Of a stretch of DNA of 64,000 nt, positions 1 to 13,000 are shown in pieces; position 1 is the stretch's first letter; every line of letters begins with the position of its first letter. The stretch is from Allacma fusca (lineage: Eukaryota; Arthropoda; Collembola; Symphypleona; Sminthuridae). The translations under genes were made by a program, and so were the position numbers. The notes beneath the pieces are model-generated. The model ran no database searches, was not told where the DNA came from, and saw nothing but the letters and a program-made list of their open reading frames with translations. Location of the stretch: positions 31,382,654 to 31,446,653 of the forward strand of contig OX359250.1 in assembly GCA_947179485.1 (NCBI GenBank), in the 5' to 3' direction.

Positions 1-487
1 TTGAGGATTGTCAGCATTACAAATTCTTGTTCAGGGGCGCGTGTTTTTATGAAATGTTTTTTGATGCTCGTTTGTAGGACACTTTGTGAGCTTTTCGGAG
101 AGCTGTTAGATAGATTCCCAAGTTGAGAATTGTGGACTTGACCAGGGAACGCAAGGTGGGGGAGATTCATCTTTAGTAGCAAAGATGCCGGGGGAGGAGT
201 TTCTGACTTGCCATTTTTTGATTGGTGGTCTGCCGATCCTAAACGTTTTGGAGTTACCAGATTTGGAGTAAATTTCATGGGCATGCATTTGAGTGGAGCG
301 GTACCTTCGTGGTTTAAATATTGTGGTAGGAGGAATTAATAATGTAAGGGAGATTGATATTTTACGAATTGTTTTAAAAAGTCACAATAAAAATACACTT
401 TTTTGGTAGCTCACTTCACCCCTAAAAATTCTTTTGAATGATGTATTATATGAATTTTTATCCGGCAGGTCAAGCTGTAAAAGCAAG

Positions 488-938
488 CAAGGAAGGACTA
501 GATCCGTCTCTGTAAACGGATTTTAGTGATGATAGCTGTATAGATACTATTTGGAGAGTAGATTAAGGATTCGAAACAATTTTTGCTGGAGGATTCGAGT
601 TTCTGAGATATGTGAGGTCACAGATTGAGGTCACTTATATTTTTACATTGAACTTTGTACTACTGACTACACCTCTTCAAGCTTTTCCTCTTGTTAGATT
701 GGGGGTCATAAAACCCAAAATTTTTAATAATCCACAAATTGTTAATGCCGGTTTACTGATCCCTCCACTTTGATATTTAGTTAACGCGAACGACGCAATT
801 GACCTTTGACCTCCCATATCTCGGAAACTAGAATAGCTCGGGAAAAAATTCTTTCAAATCCTTAATCTACTACGAAGTAGTTTGTATCTAGCAATTTTCC
901 CTAATAGGTTTATACCAGCTGATCTAGACTTGCTCCAA
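488..938. repeat. imperfect inverted repeat (foldback / MITE-like), ~145 bp arms
   Basis: The left arm (about 488-632) and the reverse complement of the right arm (about 793-938) align along most of their length. Shared blocks include CTAGATC, TAGATAC, GTAGATTAAGGATT, a GAAA.AATTTTT-like block, and TTTCYGAGATATGKGAGGTCA at the inner end. The loop of ~160 bp (633-792) does not pair. Divergence between arms suggests an old non-autonomous foldback element or a structured transcript. No coding capacity and no clear target-site duplication were seen. Confidence 0.65.
800..812 (-). promoter_or_regulatory. perfect DR1 nuclear-receptor-type site
   Basis: The plus strand reads TGACCTTTGACCT, so the minus strand reads AGGTCA-A-AGGTCA: two perfect half-sites spaced by one base. 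DR1 is the classic layout bound by HNF4, RXR/USP and COUP-TF receptors. It lies at the inner edge of the right arm of the 488-938 inverted repeat. The left arm has two AGGTCA half-sites seven bases apart (614-632). Function is inference; such sites also arise by chance. Confidence 0.35.
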
Positions 939-1662
939 TGAAAATTAGCAATGAAGCAAAATCTAAACAGATCTGAAAAGAATATAAATGATGCCATATC
1001 CACAATGAAAAGTGATGCGATTTCGATAAGCTCAATACGAAGCCTGTATGACCTACACCTGACGGTGAAGGTAACACGACAGATTGTGTCAGCAAATAAT
1101 AATAATTAACTTCTGTCGACTGCATCACAGCAATAAATAATAATGTGAAGTTAGCTGTCAATATTAATGCATTTATATGCCCTTAAGCCCCTAAAAGCTC
1201 AAAGTATATTTGTATAGCTTATGCCATATAAGAAAAATACCTGCATTTTTAACAAAATTCATGAATCCTCCCATAAAAATTGTATAACCGGATTTACCTC
1301 ACACACGACGCCTGTATCAGGCTACACCGGTCTTTTCAGCCCAAAGCTCAAGGTCGCAGAGTCTCTAAGTTAAAACCTGTCCACACCAGCACTAACACTC
1401 ATAGATATGATTATATAAATTATGGGTATAAAAAGAGATGACATTTTTGATCACAAGTGAGATAATTTCCTCCCTTCAGAATGTCAAATTCTGTTCAATT
1501 ATATTCATTAAATTCCGTCCAACCACGGTAATTTCCTATCGATAATGGTATTTATAATTTATATCAGGGACGGAAGAGCTCCATAAAAATCATAATCAAG
1601 CCACAATTTTGATAGCAGGCCTATATGTCTTATTAGCTGCTGGCCGTACACGTGGATATCGT

Positions 1663-1732
1663 CCCTGAAGAGACAAAATGGTCTAAGTGCTGTGCAAAAG
1701 CATGCGCGCGTAGACCATTTTGGTCTTCAGCG
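1663..1732. repeat. short palindrome with ~21 bp arms
   Basis: The left arm reads CTGAAGAGACAAAATGGTCTA. The right arm, read in reverse complement, is the same apart from one base. About 26 bases separate them. The arm resembles the GAAGAGGCAAAATGG terminal motif of the repeats near 8.7 kb and 16.3 kb, so it may be a tiny member of that family. Confidence 0.55.
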
Positions 1733-1774
1733 ACAATACAAGTAATCGTAGTGGTTTTTTGAGATGTGGTGTTC

Positions 1775-1795
1775 GCGGACGCACGGACGCACGGA
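1775..1795. repeat. tandem 8-bp repeat CGGACGCA
   Basis: About 2.6 perfect units of CGGACGCA lie 40 bases right of the 1663-1732 palindrome. The G+C-rich unit stands out from the A+T-rich surroundings. It may belong to the same small element as the palindrome, or be chance low-complexity sequence. Confidence 0.5.
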
Positions 1796-4196
1796 CAAAG
1801 TCAGTTCTCAGTAATGCTGTCCGCCTCCCTTGCAAAAGTGTACAAACGTGTACTCTATGTATTACATGTATGTAGATTTGTAAAGAAGATGCGGACGACC
1901 TCACGTATTTAAAATATTTATCCTCTCATCTCACAGACATAGTCTACCCCCAGACATAGACATCTTCCAACAAAACTTTGATTCTTACGCAATTCCTTTC
2001 CTCGCATTTGTATCGCATAACTTCAAAAGCGCACAACGTGCTTCTATAGACTTAAGATTAGACGACATAACATTTCACGTTTAAAAAAAGTGAGGAAATC
2101 ACCCAGCACTATATTCCGGTTTAATTTTCAATTCTGTATTTTAGAACGACTCCTCAAAATTCGAAGAAAGTATACAAATTAAGATTTTAGACTAAAGGAC
2201 CAGAAGACCTTCCTTCGGACGGAAACTATTTGAAGAAGGGACAGCTCAAGTTAATTTACGGAGTTCATTGGAAGTTTTCAGGTGAATAACTTATTTAGTT
2301 TATTTTTATCTTTGAAATTATATAAATATATAGAGGGTATGGTGCAATGAGCTCTGTAAATTGTAATAGCTTGATGATTTGTACAGCTTCCAGGAGTATT
2401 TTTAATACGTGGTACTCTTCTGGTCCAGCGAGCTGAGAGTATCTGAAGGGGACTGATATGAAGTAGATATTACTATTATGTTAGAGGAATGTCATCTTGA
2501 TTATACAATTATTCTAGGGCTGGAGGAATATCTGGGAAATTACCGGAATGTTCATGTGTAGTTGGATTGGTTGCTAAGTGTCATTCGTTGATGGTGGATG
2601 TAAATTGCTAGATTGGATGATTATGCTTAAGTATTTTTAATTTTAATATTGTGGCCGGGTGACTTGTAGTAAGATTATAGAAATGATAGGGGGAATGAAA
2701 CTAAGTTTAAAGGTAGGAAGTCTTGAGGCTTAAATTGTGCGTTGTTTTTTTTGGTGGAAGTTAAGTCAGAGCTGTTGATAATTTTGTAAGGTTTTTAGGT
2801 AATTGTAGGTAAATGTTTTGGGGAAGTTGAAGTCGTGATTTGTTTTTTAGGAGGGTATTATGATGTAATAATGAAGGTAAACGATGGTTCAAAGTTGTAC
2901 AGTCTCCTGCGGTGCGAGAGGGGGTCAATATGATAGCGGTTTTGATTGTCACGAGGAGACAGTTTATTTTAATAGGGAGGAGGCAGTGGCCAAGGCCGGA
3001 ATTGCACTGAATTCTGCATTGTACCTTTGTGAGACTGCACCCTTGAACCTTGTTGACAAATGTGCAATTACGAATATTACAGCTTACTTTTATGTATGAC
3101 CAGATCGCATCCACAGGTGCTTCTTCGTTCATTTACTGTCCAGCTTACGAATACCATCATCACTTGAAAGCTGCTCCCCGACCGATTTGCAACGATAAGG
3201 CCTCAAAATGATTCCAACATGTTAGTTTGTTGCCTATGGATGTTCTTGATTGATAATGCATGTTTTTGTCCATGTTTTTGTCGTGTGTGTAGGCATAGCC
3301 TGTTTCATCATAGTATGTCCAAACTCTTAAACTTCCTACACATTGGAAAAATAATTTGCAAGTATCGATTACTGTATTGCATTTTTTGTGGATTTTTTAT
3401 AGGGGTTGCATGTCACTCTTTTTCATGAGGAGTATCCAAAATTATTTGTGTACCTCTGTGCTTTTTCTAATTTTTATCGGATTCCGCTTGATTATCATTT
3501 GTCTGATTTCTTTTAATTTTACCGTAATCGGGTTACTGTATTGACGTTGAAGGTTTTGTTCTACGTCAATGTAAATGTTGTGATGATTCCAATTTTATTT
3601 TACTGTTAGGAAATACATATCTACTGAAGTTAGTTTTACATACTAAGTTACTAAGGAAAGCTATCAGTTTTGCAATAGAGTGGATCAAAAAATAGTCGAT
3701 GTAGATATAAGTGCATGCTTTAATTGGGAACCCTCACGGCATGTTATGTTGTAGCTGACAGTTACTCCGACCTTGAGCTAGGATGTTCTCCATGGCAGGA
3801 ACTGACCATGAAAGGTTGAGCAATGGTGACAAGTCACTATGATGGATTGGAGTTGAATTACATTTTAGGAAATTAAATTAATCGTTTTAGTTTCTATTTA
3901 AGCACCCAACGAAGTCTTCCAAGATATTCAGTTAAATTCCACCTTCTCTAGGAACCTCTACTTCGACATTTCTTAATGTGCACTTTGTTTTTGTACTAAA
4001 TCGTTTTCAGCTTACTTACACTAATCCTGGACTCTGCTTGGGTTTCTCTGAAGCCATATTAATTACACATTTTGAGACGGTTGTTTTTTGTAGGTTTAGT
4101 GTATATGTGATTGGGGGTAGAAATTAATATAACTCAATTGTTTTATTAGTGGTAATCAATTGCATTGCAACCTCCACCGCAACACTGAGTTTAAAC

Positions 4197-5023
4197 ATGG
4201 TAAAAGCTCGACCATTGGTTTTCTGTGGTCCATCTGGAGTGGGAAAGTCTACTCTTGTCAAGCGACTTCTTCAAGAGTTTTCCGATGTTTTTGGGTTTTC
4301 TATTTCTCACACGACCAGAAATCCACGTGAAGGCGAAAAGGATGGACGGGAATATCATTTCGTTTCCCGAACAACAATGGAGGAAGCAATCAAAAATGGA
4401 GAGTTCATTGAGTCTGCAGAATTCTCTGGAAATATGTATGGAACCAGGTAAAGTCTCTTACTTTTGAAGATATTTTGTTTATTTATTTCTAATTCAGCCA
4501 GTGATATGAACATTATTTTGGATGTAGCAAAAGAGCCGTGGAAGACGTGCAAAAGAAGGGGAAAATATGCATTTTGGACATAGATACCCAAGGTGTAAAG
4601 CAGATCAAACTTACAAAACTTGAACCACGTTTAGTTTTTGTGAAGCCCCCGTCTTTGAAAGATTTGGAGAGTCGTTTGAGACTCCGGGGAACAGAAACTG
4701 AAGAATCGTTGCAGCGTCGACTTGCAGTGGCTCAGGCTGAAATGGAATACGGTAATTGTTATTAAATATGGTTTTTCGCAAAGTTGTTTACTGTGGCAAC
4801 CGTGCTTTTCAAGTATTTGGAGGAAATGATTACAATAATTCATGTTATTTATTCAGGTGAAGCTCCTGGAAATTTTGAATTGGTTCTAGTCAATGATGAG
4901 GTTGACAGTGCATACATGAAGTTGAGGAACTTTCTCTTGCCAGACATCACGGAACTCCGAGATTTTCTTGCTAAAATAAGTCCAAATCCTGCCTACCAGA
5001 ACGGTAGTGGAGACAAAAAGTAG
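4197..5023 (+). CDS. guanylate kinase (GMP kinase), 3 exons
   Basis: Exons are 4197-4447, 4528-4751 and 4857-5023; the junctions keep frame and give 213 aa. The enzyme phosphorylates GMP/dGMP with ATP in the cytosol for purine nucleotide synthesis and salvage. The P-loop GPSGVGKST is at residues 11-19. The GMP-binding stretch [14 protein letters not shown], the block [17 protein letters not shown] (spanning intron 1) and the [10 protein letters not shown] strand all follow. The family is usually ~195-200 aa; the extra residues are a hydrophilic tail ending GSGDKK. The start was chosen because this ATG has a good context (AAACATGG) and gives an N-terminus like human GUK1. The frame is open upstream to 4128 but has no ATG there; a leader exon could splice in near 4150. 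Sure of family; start likely. Confidence 0.96.
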
Positions 5024-8000
5024 ATATTTTCAGACTTACATTTTGCAATCATGTGTCAAACCTTTCAGCATCAAGAAATCGACCTCCAGTTTTTTAATGA
5101 AAATTGTGTTGACAGTTGCCAGTAATTACCTTAAATCAGTAAATCCTATAACTCGACTCCAGTGAGGAAAACTCACGTTAATTAGTATCACAAGTTTAAC
5201 TTTCTTTCTGTTGTATACTTTTTTTTAGGATTTTTCGTCATAGTCTGCCAAGCCGTTTGTAGCTTCCATTTGTACTGGAATATGATTTAACTATGAATCC
5301 ATTCGTTATTCCAGACTTGTCTCCCCATATAGTTTATATTTTTGTGACAAATGTCAGGGATCACGTGTTTTTGACATTTTTGTGTTCGAATTTTGTTTGA
5401 CTTCGCTTAGTACCCACACTTCGTCTCAGTTTCCGTAGGACAGGATTTTAACTGTGGGGTAGGAAGTTACGGTGCTATCTGTTAAATGTTATTGACGTAA
5501 GGAAAAGTAGGCAATAAGTGTTGTAAAGCACGTTTAACTGATATGTGTAGAAGGGCTGTCTGCCCATGCGAGATATATGTCTAAATATGTGTCGTAGGTC
5601 GCAATCGATTCTTTAATGAGATTATGCATTCTGTAAATCGTAGTACTATTCTGACCTGCACTTGTTCTTTGCGGAATGTATTTAAGGGACGAAACCGTAC
5701 GTGTACAGAACAAGCTTTAGTGCAGCATGATTGCTAATATTCAAGTTCTTTTTCAATTTCAGTTGATTCAATTCAAATACTATTAAGCTATTTGTAAGTA
5801 GACGTTAATGAAAGTGTGATTTCAGGAAAATTTTCGTATGTACATTAGTTACATAAACACCTTATTGAAGTACTGATGCTGAATGTTTGTCAGTACTACT
5901 TGTACATTAATTATTCATTATTCTTTTCTGTGGTTATCGAAAGTGGCCAATTGCTTTTTGGAACAATGTATACACTCATATTTATATGATTAGATCGTCA
6001 GGATGGCTTTGCGGAGCTGTGCAAGTTTGGATCCTGCAATTTGTTGACTGCCTTCTCATGTAAATGCGTGTAAGAGACTCCACGATTCATGAGTAAGACC
6101 AAAAGCCGTTTTGTAGACTAAGAACCACATGTATATTTGAATGCAATAATCTTGTAATGTCCACTACTATTCAGCAATCACTAAATTATTGCAGGTGTTT
6201 TATAGCTATACACAGCTATTTTTTTCTGGCACCTTGGGTTAATTTTTTATCCGTCCGCAGGAATTAATGTCACTCATTTTCCCGGGAATATTCGTAAACA
6301 GTTTTCCTGGGCTGTGTAATTTGTACTTGTTGTACCGATATACTTGTTAGGAAGCGGTGTTATTTCGTAATTATGAAAAAGTTCACGTAAGCTTCTACAC
6401 ATGAGTTTATTATAGCAATTAGTTTTCTCAGACGCAGACTTAGTACTTTTATTTTGTACTTCACTTCTTTTAATCCAATGGTACGTTGAATTCATTTAAA
6501 CACTGTAAAAATGTTTCACGTACATGATGGCCGTGCCATCAGAAATGTGGAAACTTTCTTAAAAATATGACTTGAAATAACTCACGTTGATTGTATCTAT
6601 GTGAATGTGTTTGAATAATACCCAAATGCTTTGAAAATGGTCAACTAATTGGTACTCTGTTATTTTCTCCCACATGTAATATTCGCAAATAAAAAATGAG
6701 CGTAGTGATACAAAGGTCATGCAACTTCGAACCTTAAACAAATTCCAAATAACGTAATTTATACTTAAAGTAAGTACTTAAACTTTAAGTGGGGCGCATT
6801 GAGATACTACTTGCTCGTGAAGAAGTTTCATATTCCTGGCAGAAAAGTAATAACTGCTGGCAAGCTTAACTCTAGCAAAGCTGAATAAAATCTCTGAAAA
6901 ATAAATATTTATATAATGCCATATACTTAATCCAAGCTACTTTTACTGCTCAATGTTTTTCCACTGCTCATTTCAAAAATGTAATGTTTCTCAATAGAAA
7001 CTGGGAATTCGCAGTAGTCCCCATCGATAAATATAGGTTTTGCAGCATCATTTTGTTAATCCTACGGCAATTTCCTGTCACCTTAAATTTTTGCTGAACG
7101 AGGGCACTAAAATTAATTTCTAAATAAATGTAACAGGGTATATAAGAACAGAAATAGGCATTCAAAAACAAATACTACCTTCCATATTTCTACGTCTAGG
7201 AATTTAGCCGGATTAAGTTGGGTTGGGAAAGACGAGCGATCAAAAGAAATGTTCCGGTGTGTAAACTAATGAAATCAAGGTGCGTAAATATACTTAGTTT
7301 CTTGTGTTCTGTCACTTGTAAAAGATGTCGAGGAGTGGTACCTAATTGCAGAAGACTCACTGGTGACGATAATTTTCAAAGTACGGATGCTTTATCTTGG
7401 GAGACGGGCTTATTGCGAATTTGACATAGGAAAGCAGGTGCAACACCCAAAATACAGAGGTAGCCCTTTAACTCACCCTACCTACCGAATATCAACTAAA
7501 AAAATCATTGTACTCAACCCTTATTTACAGTAGCACAGTTCGAAGGAGTCAATAACTCAGTGCTGATTATTAGTAAATCATAATTACAATTCCTTACTAA
7601 ATAAATCTATATGATTAAATACTACTAACATTATTATTTATAATACAGGTCATATAGGTATGTCTGAGATATTTACAAAACCAACACAATTATCTACGTA
7701 GGAAAAAGCGGTCAATTATTGTAACTATCCTCATTGAGCCAAACCCACGGAGTAATAGCGTAAAAAATTGTTTTTGACGAAGAAGCAACTCAAGATCAAC
7801 CGACAGAAATGATCTTTCTGACGGCCGTAATTAATTGGAACCTATATTTATGTCCTCAGTAAAAATAGCTACATACTTACTGTGCTTTCACTCTAACATG
7901 AGGATTTCGTAACTTTACATATCAGTACTGCTACAGCCAATATTTGCAAAAACACGACTGTTATATTTTGTGGATCAGTATGATCGCCTACAGTAATCAC

Positions 8001-8529
8001 GGTATGTGGCTACCCCTGTGTCGAGCTATTCGGATAAAAACATTCATACTTACATCATGTGTACAATACGTACGACATAAATAAAACAAAAGTAATTTTA
8101 GGTAGCCGGTAGCCAATACTGCTAGCTCGTTGATTTCAGTCTCATGTGACACAGAACTTGACATGGGATATTTATTCTCCATGTACCACTTTTGTAAAAA
8201 TACCACTATGACCAGGAAAGCGTAATGCTGAAAAAAAAATCTATTCCATACATTTTGCATACGTATACATACATAATTACATTGTAATTACATAAATACA
8301 ATTTAATTAAATCCCAGCAATTATACTTACAAGAATAGATTATTACTGTTTCCCCTGACCCTGTGAAGTTACTACAAAATCGAAAATAGTAAGTTTGAAA
8401 TGTTGTATATTGAATTAAATTGAAATAAGTAATGCTATTAACAATAAATATTTCAAGCTATGATTATCAGTGAAGAGGCGAGCTTAACTAGATATATTTT
8501 CGATTAAAAGTGAGATGTTCTGAAGTGCT

Positions 8530-8690
8530 CTTTAAATTCAAAATGGATTTATTGTATTAATATTCAAGAGCAAAATGAACTAGGTACAATTTATCCTAAA
8601 ATAAAAATGAGGTACTTGCATCATAGGTTTACACTCCGTTCTTTTTTCTTTATGCAAACAATTCATGCAGTCCATTTTGCCTCTTCACCG
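8530..8690. repeat. MITE-like repeat copy (GGCAAAATGGAC family)
   Basis: The right end reads, in reverse complement, GGTGAAGAGGCAAAATGGAC. That almost matches both ends of the larger copy at 16326-16678. The internal block CAAAATGAACTAGGTACAAT is also found, in the opposite orientation, inside that copy. The left end (AAAATGGATTTATTGTATTAA) resembles the remnant at 27971-28050. No coding capacity. Confidence 0.5.
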
Positions 8691-10050
8691 ACGAATTGCA
8701 AGGTGCAAGCTGTCTCGGTGAACTATGTAACTATGGAACAAAATCCGACACGTAAAATCTTTGCATGGAAACCAAAAGCAGGACTTTTAAGAGCAGGGAG
8801 TGGAATGGGAAAAAAAGAAATGTAACCGTGACAGTAAAAGTGCAGAAAATGCGAGTGAGAAAGTGAACCTTTCTTGTATGCCTGATTTATTAAATGAAGG
8901 TGAAACGGTGGGGTATCAAAAATCCAAGAGATGCATGCATGTGTTACGCCAGAGCTAATCGTAAAAAATTGATATTCCAAGGGGGTATATACCAATTTCA
9001 TCTGGTTCACATCAAAGCAGTAAGAGATTATAATTTTCCCCAGTAAATCTGATGACTTTCCCAGTACGATGCTTCATTTGTAATAATGAGTCTCATAAAA
9101 TTGAAAAGTATTCAAGTAAAATAGCTGTTTTATATTCTGTCTTCTTGTCGTCGTCGCAGAGTGCGTAACAAGCCGTAAAGGTGCGTTTGAGCTTGCTACT
9201 TTCCTGCTGTGTGTCTTAGGTACTCGCAAGAAATAAGAATAGAGAAGCTAAAGTAAGTTTATTTTTAGTGTTCATCTATTCTGAGGTGAACACATCTTTT
9301 GAGATTCTTTCTCCAGTCGGGAGATTCGCCGCCTCGAACTGTAAAACTTTTCTGTTATACAGTTCTCTCTCATTCTCAGTTATCTTCCAGACAGACCTTG
9401 TTTCAGTCCAACATTTTTTAATCACCTCTACTAAACAATGTGGTCTGTCGAAAGTTTTATAAAATTGACTTAAAAAACTTGTAACTTATTTAGTGCTACA
9501 TGAAAATACGTCCTCTATAATACATTTATAAAGTGAAGGTATCATTGAATACGGCTCCCGTGGTACATGTACGAAAAAGTGAGCTTGTAAAATATCGACT
9601 GTAATATTTTGCAATAAATCTTTGGATTTTTTCTGCTGTGTTTCCCTCACACTGCCATGCTCTGTGTGTACTTCCTTATTTCCCAAGGTTTGGTCTACAC
9701 AGTGTACGTGAAATGAACTGATTTTTGATAAAACTTCAAGGTCCGTTGGAAGATGTAACTGTTGTGTTGTTACACATATTTCTCCCCATCTTCGTGAAAT
9801 TCAAGCCAGTGGATATTACTGACACGGGTGTACAACATGTAAACAAAGGCTTTTGAGTTTAGCTTTACCAAATGTGAGCTAAAGATGAACTTTGTGCTAG
9901 AAAAATATATTCTTGGGATTTTTATCGCTTGGTATGCATTGATTGTCGCCTGGGTTCCATAAAATAAAATACCGTGGATTTTTCTCGCGGAAAATGTGTG
10001 AATGTAATTGTGTCCTCCTGTGCTTCCCGTGTAAGGTCCAGAGTCTCTGC

Positions 10051-10095
10051 GAGGAGTAAACTTTAGAGGAGTAAACTTTAGTGGAACAAACTTTA
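10051..10095. repeat. 15-bp tandem repeat, three units
   Basis: Two perfect copies of GAGGAGTAAACTTTA (10051-10065, 10066-10080) are followed by a third with three changes (10081-10095). Probably a minisatellite produced by slippage. Confidence 0.85.
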
Positions 10096-13000
10096 GAGAG
10101 GAGTGAGATGGATTTATAATGGATAAATTGTTATCTGCACATTCTCAGCAAGTTGGAATTCAAATTAGGTTCGGATCTCGTTGTGGGAAGACTCAAGTAT
10201 TTCCAGCTTCGATGAATGAAGGCTGTGGAAAGAAGCAACTTTTATGGATGTAGATTCGAATCAACTTAAGTGGTGGCAATATTATGCAACAATTTTTTCT
10301 CTTGTCTACCTGTTTTTTAGGTAAGTTTTTTTTCCCACATTTACTGATGGTAGGGAATCTTTTTTTTTTTTTTTTGAAAAAAAAGGAGTGAAAAATTGTT
10401 CCTTTGTATTGACGGTTTGGGTTAGAGGCTGTAATGTTATCTCTCATATGGGATACTTACACATATGTGTACATACCAGGGGAATTTGAAGCGACAGGAT
10501 ATCTTTTTTTTTGTTTGCTTGCTACACACAGAGATGTGGGTTTCGGTGTTCATCTGCCGAGTGTATATATACCGTGCCGTGGTGTTCATTGTCGTGTCAT
10601 GGCATGGTGTGTAAAAATCTAGAGCGTTGGCATTGGATGGGAATCGCTTCCATTAGATTTTGCTCTTATTTTAAATTCAAACTTATGGGATTGAGAAATA
10701 TGAAGCGAAGGCGACGCGGATTGCTTGGCTTTGCAAAACGATGTTGGGGTTTGAATGCGGAACGCCGAGAATAATAGCATTAGATAAATGAATGTTCCAC
10801 CCGGCTCATTCTCCACTATTATATGCCCGAGTGGTATGTATTCATGTGGTAGGTACAGAGTGAGCACGTTACCACGGAATGGGATGCATGGAGACTCACA
10901 GGAGGCACTCGACTCACTGTAACGAGAGCGACAACCAAGGGAGATTATATTTCGGTGTTGGTATGCAAAAGCTAGGGAGATCTCAAGAAACCCTATTAGT
11001 TAACATCCCGTTAATAACGCACGTCTTTCACACGAAAAAAAAAATACTATAGAGTGCAGATAGACAGCAACTTGTTATTTCTCGTTGTCTATGAGAAAGA
11101 AACCCCCCCCCCTCTCCCAGCCGAGTCTCTTCTACCTCAAATAGTATTGAAAGTCAATGATGGAAAAGTAGATCAATATGACATAAGTTCATAACTCTTT
11201 TTCCGAAGTCCATAGTTCATGACTCTGGCATCCTCTCCCATAATAAGTCCATACAAATAAACCGGATTCACGACTCGGGCCACCGAAAGTCATGTTCCAA
11301 CATGTGGTACATAGGATAAATTGTTTCAGGATTTATGACAAGGCAATATAAATTGGATTCAATCTATAATGCGCTCCAACGTGTGTACCAACTCTGATTG
11401 TGAGGCTTACGCTCAACTACTGACATATGCTCAACTTATGAGGGTACATACGGGATATGAGTTAAAAGGGAACTTGTCACTACTCTCCACATTCTCTCTC
11501 TTCTCTCACTCAGTGTATGAGTAACAATTTTTCAAGTATGGGGGAAAGAATAATATTCTCGTACTTTTCAACTTATCATTTACCATAACTACTCCTGGCA
11601 CTTTGTCAACTCATGATCGATACGTATACACGCTCTTGTGGAAAATGTGGTTCCCTCATAGTCCCCATGATCAGTTTACACTCTGTAGTCACAATCCGCT
11701 TCCGGTAGCATCAGGGAGAGGATGAATTGCTGTCAATAAATACAATTTTCCTTGTTTTTATTTCAGCATCGCCTTTCACACATTAATTAACCAATAAACT
11801 CAGTGCTGAAATGATTGATTCAATTTATACTCTTATTTTCCCCTCCTGTATTTCACCCATCAATCCTCCTTAAAGTTCTCTACTCCTGGCAAATTATTTC
11901 AGAGACTTGACTTATTACGTGTTCTTACACAAACATACCATTATTGACTTCTTACACACTATTTTCTCCTCCTACTATTAGTAGCCTACGGATTATTTAT
12001 TGGGGGACATCAATATTTATCCAGGGGCTCAAAAATTAAGGGTTTAATTTGTATTTGAAAAAAGATGTCCTACACACACATGTCTTGTGAAGTCTAGACT
12101 GTGGAGAGGCTTGACTCACAATATCTATAGAAGGTACATATGTCTCCCGAATGGATGTAAGGAAACTGCAAACATCAACACAAAACTAAATGGATTACAT
12201 AAGTAACACTTGTAGCGCCTTTCAAGTGGAAGCATACCGAATTTCAGTGTGAACAGAAAAAAGTTTAAATTCCTTACCCACCGCTGCAGCTCCTCTGTAG
12301 CATAAATCTCGTGTGAACACCCGTTTGCTTTGTATAGGGTGTGTGAGAGCACTTCCCGGAATACCTGAGATAAACTTATCTATATTTTTTTGTAAATTGG
12401 AACGTTCACTGTGTGCTCGAATGAAATTTCTTCCAGTTGAGCAAGATGAAGTTACAAGTAGTTGACAGTGGCAAACTCCATAATGAAACTATATTTAATC
12501 CCATTAGGGATGAGTTTGATTCAGAGAGCCGTTAATTTTTACTAAAACTACATTTTATATATCTACCTCAAGTCTCTACTGTCTGTTCTTAGATCGTACA
12601 TTGGACGTCATATAGGTGGAGGTGATATATGTATGTACTCATTTGTATGTTTTATAGGTCCAACCTAAATTCTACTTATGAGAAAAATCCACCTACACGC
12701 ATAGTACTCTAGAATGCTATTTTTTCCCAGTTGTCATCAGTACTAAAAGGATTTCTCATGATTATCTCCACTTTAACGTTTTATATTCCCTCTCTATCCA
12801 AAAGCATTAATTGAGTGACTTCTTATCATTTTTGCAGTTTTGAAAGGGTTATGTTTGCTATTTCGATACATCGTACTCAGAGCCAATGACTGTCTGTACT
12901 GTAGTACGATACATATGGGGTAGTGTTCAAAGGCGTGAAAACCCTACTAACCAACAGTGCTGTGGTTTTTATGAAGGAACTCTTTCTGTATCAGTGTACA

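Larger units (their letters stand above)
1..4196. other. intergenic / upstream region of guanylate kinase
   Basis: No convincing coding exon was found. The stretch is A+T-rich and holds an inverted repeat (488-938), a short palindrome (1663-1732) and a small tandem repeat (1775-1795), listed separately. Short open frames at 2761-3132 (minus) and 2884-3099 (plus) overlap each other and match no family I know. A possible splice acceptor (TTTTATTAG) ends at 4149, so a non-coding 5' exon of the kinase gene probably lies somewhere here. I could not place it. Confidence 0.5.

Noticed and set aside
2761-3132. 123-codon minus frame, overlapped by a 71-codon plus frame at 2884-3099
   Set aside because: Both strands are open over the same stretch; neither product resembles a known domain, and no splice or start context supports one over the other.
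10354-10384. T-run followed by an A-run as a hairpin or terminator
   Set aside because: Simple homopolymers in A+T-rich intergenic DNA; nothing transcribed nearby supports a role.
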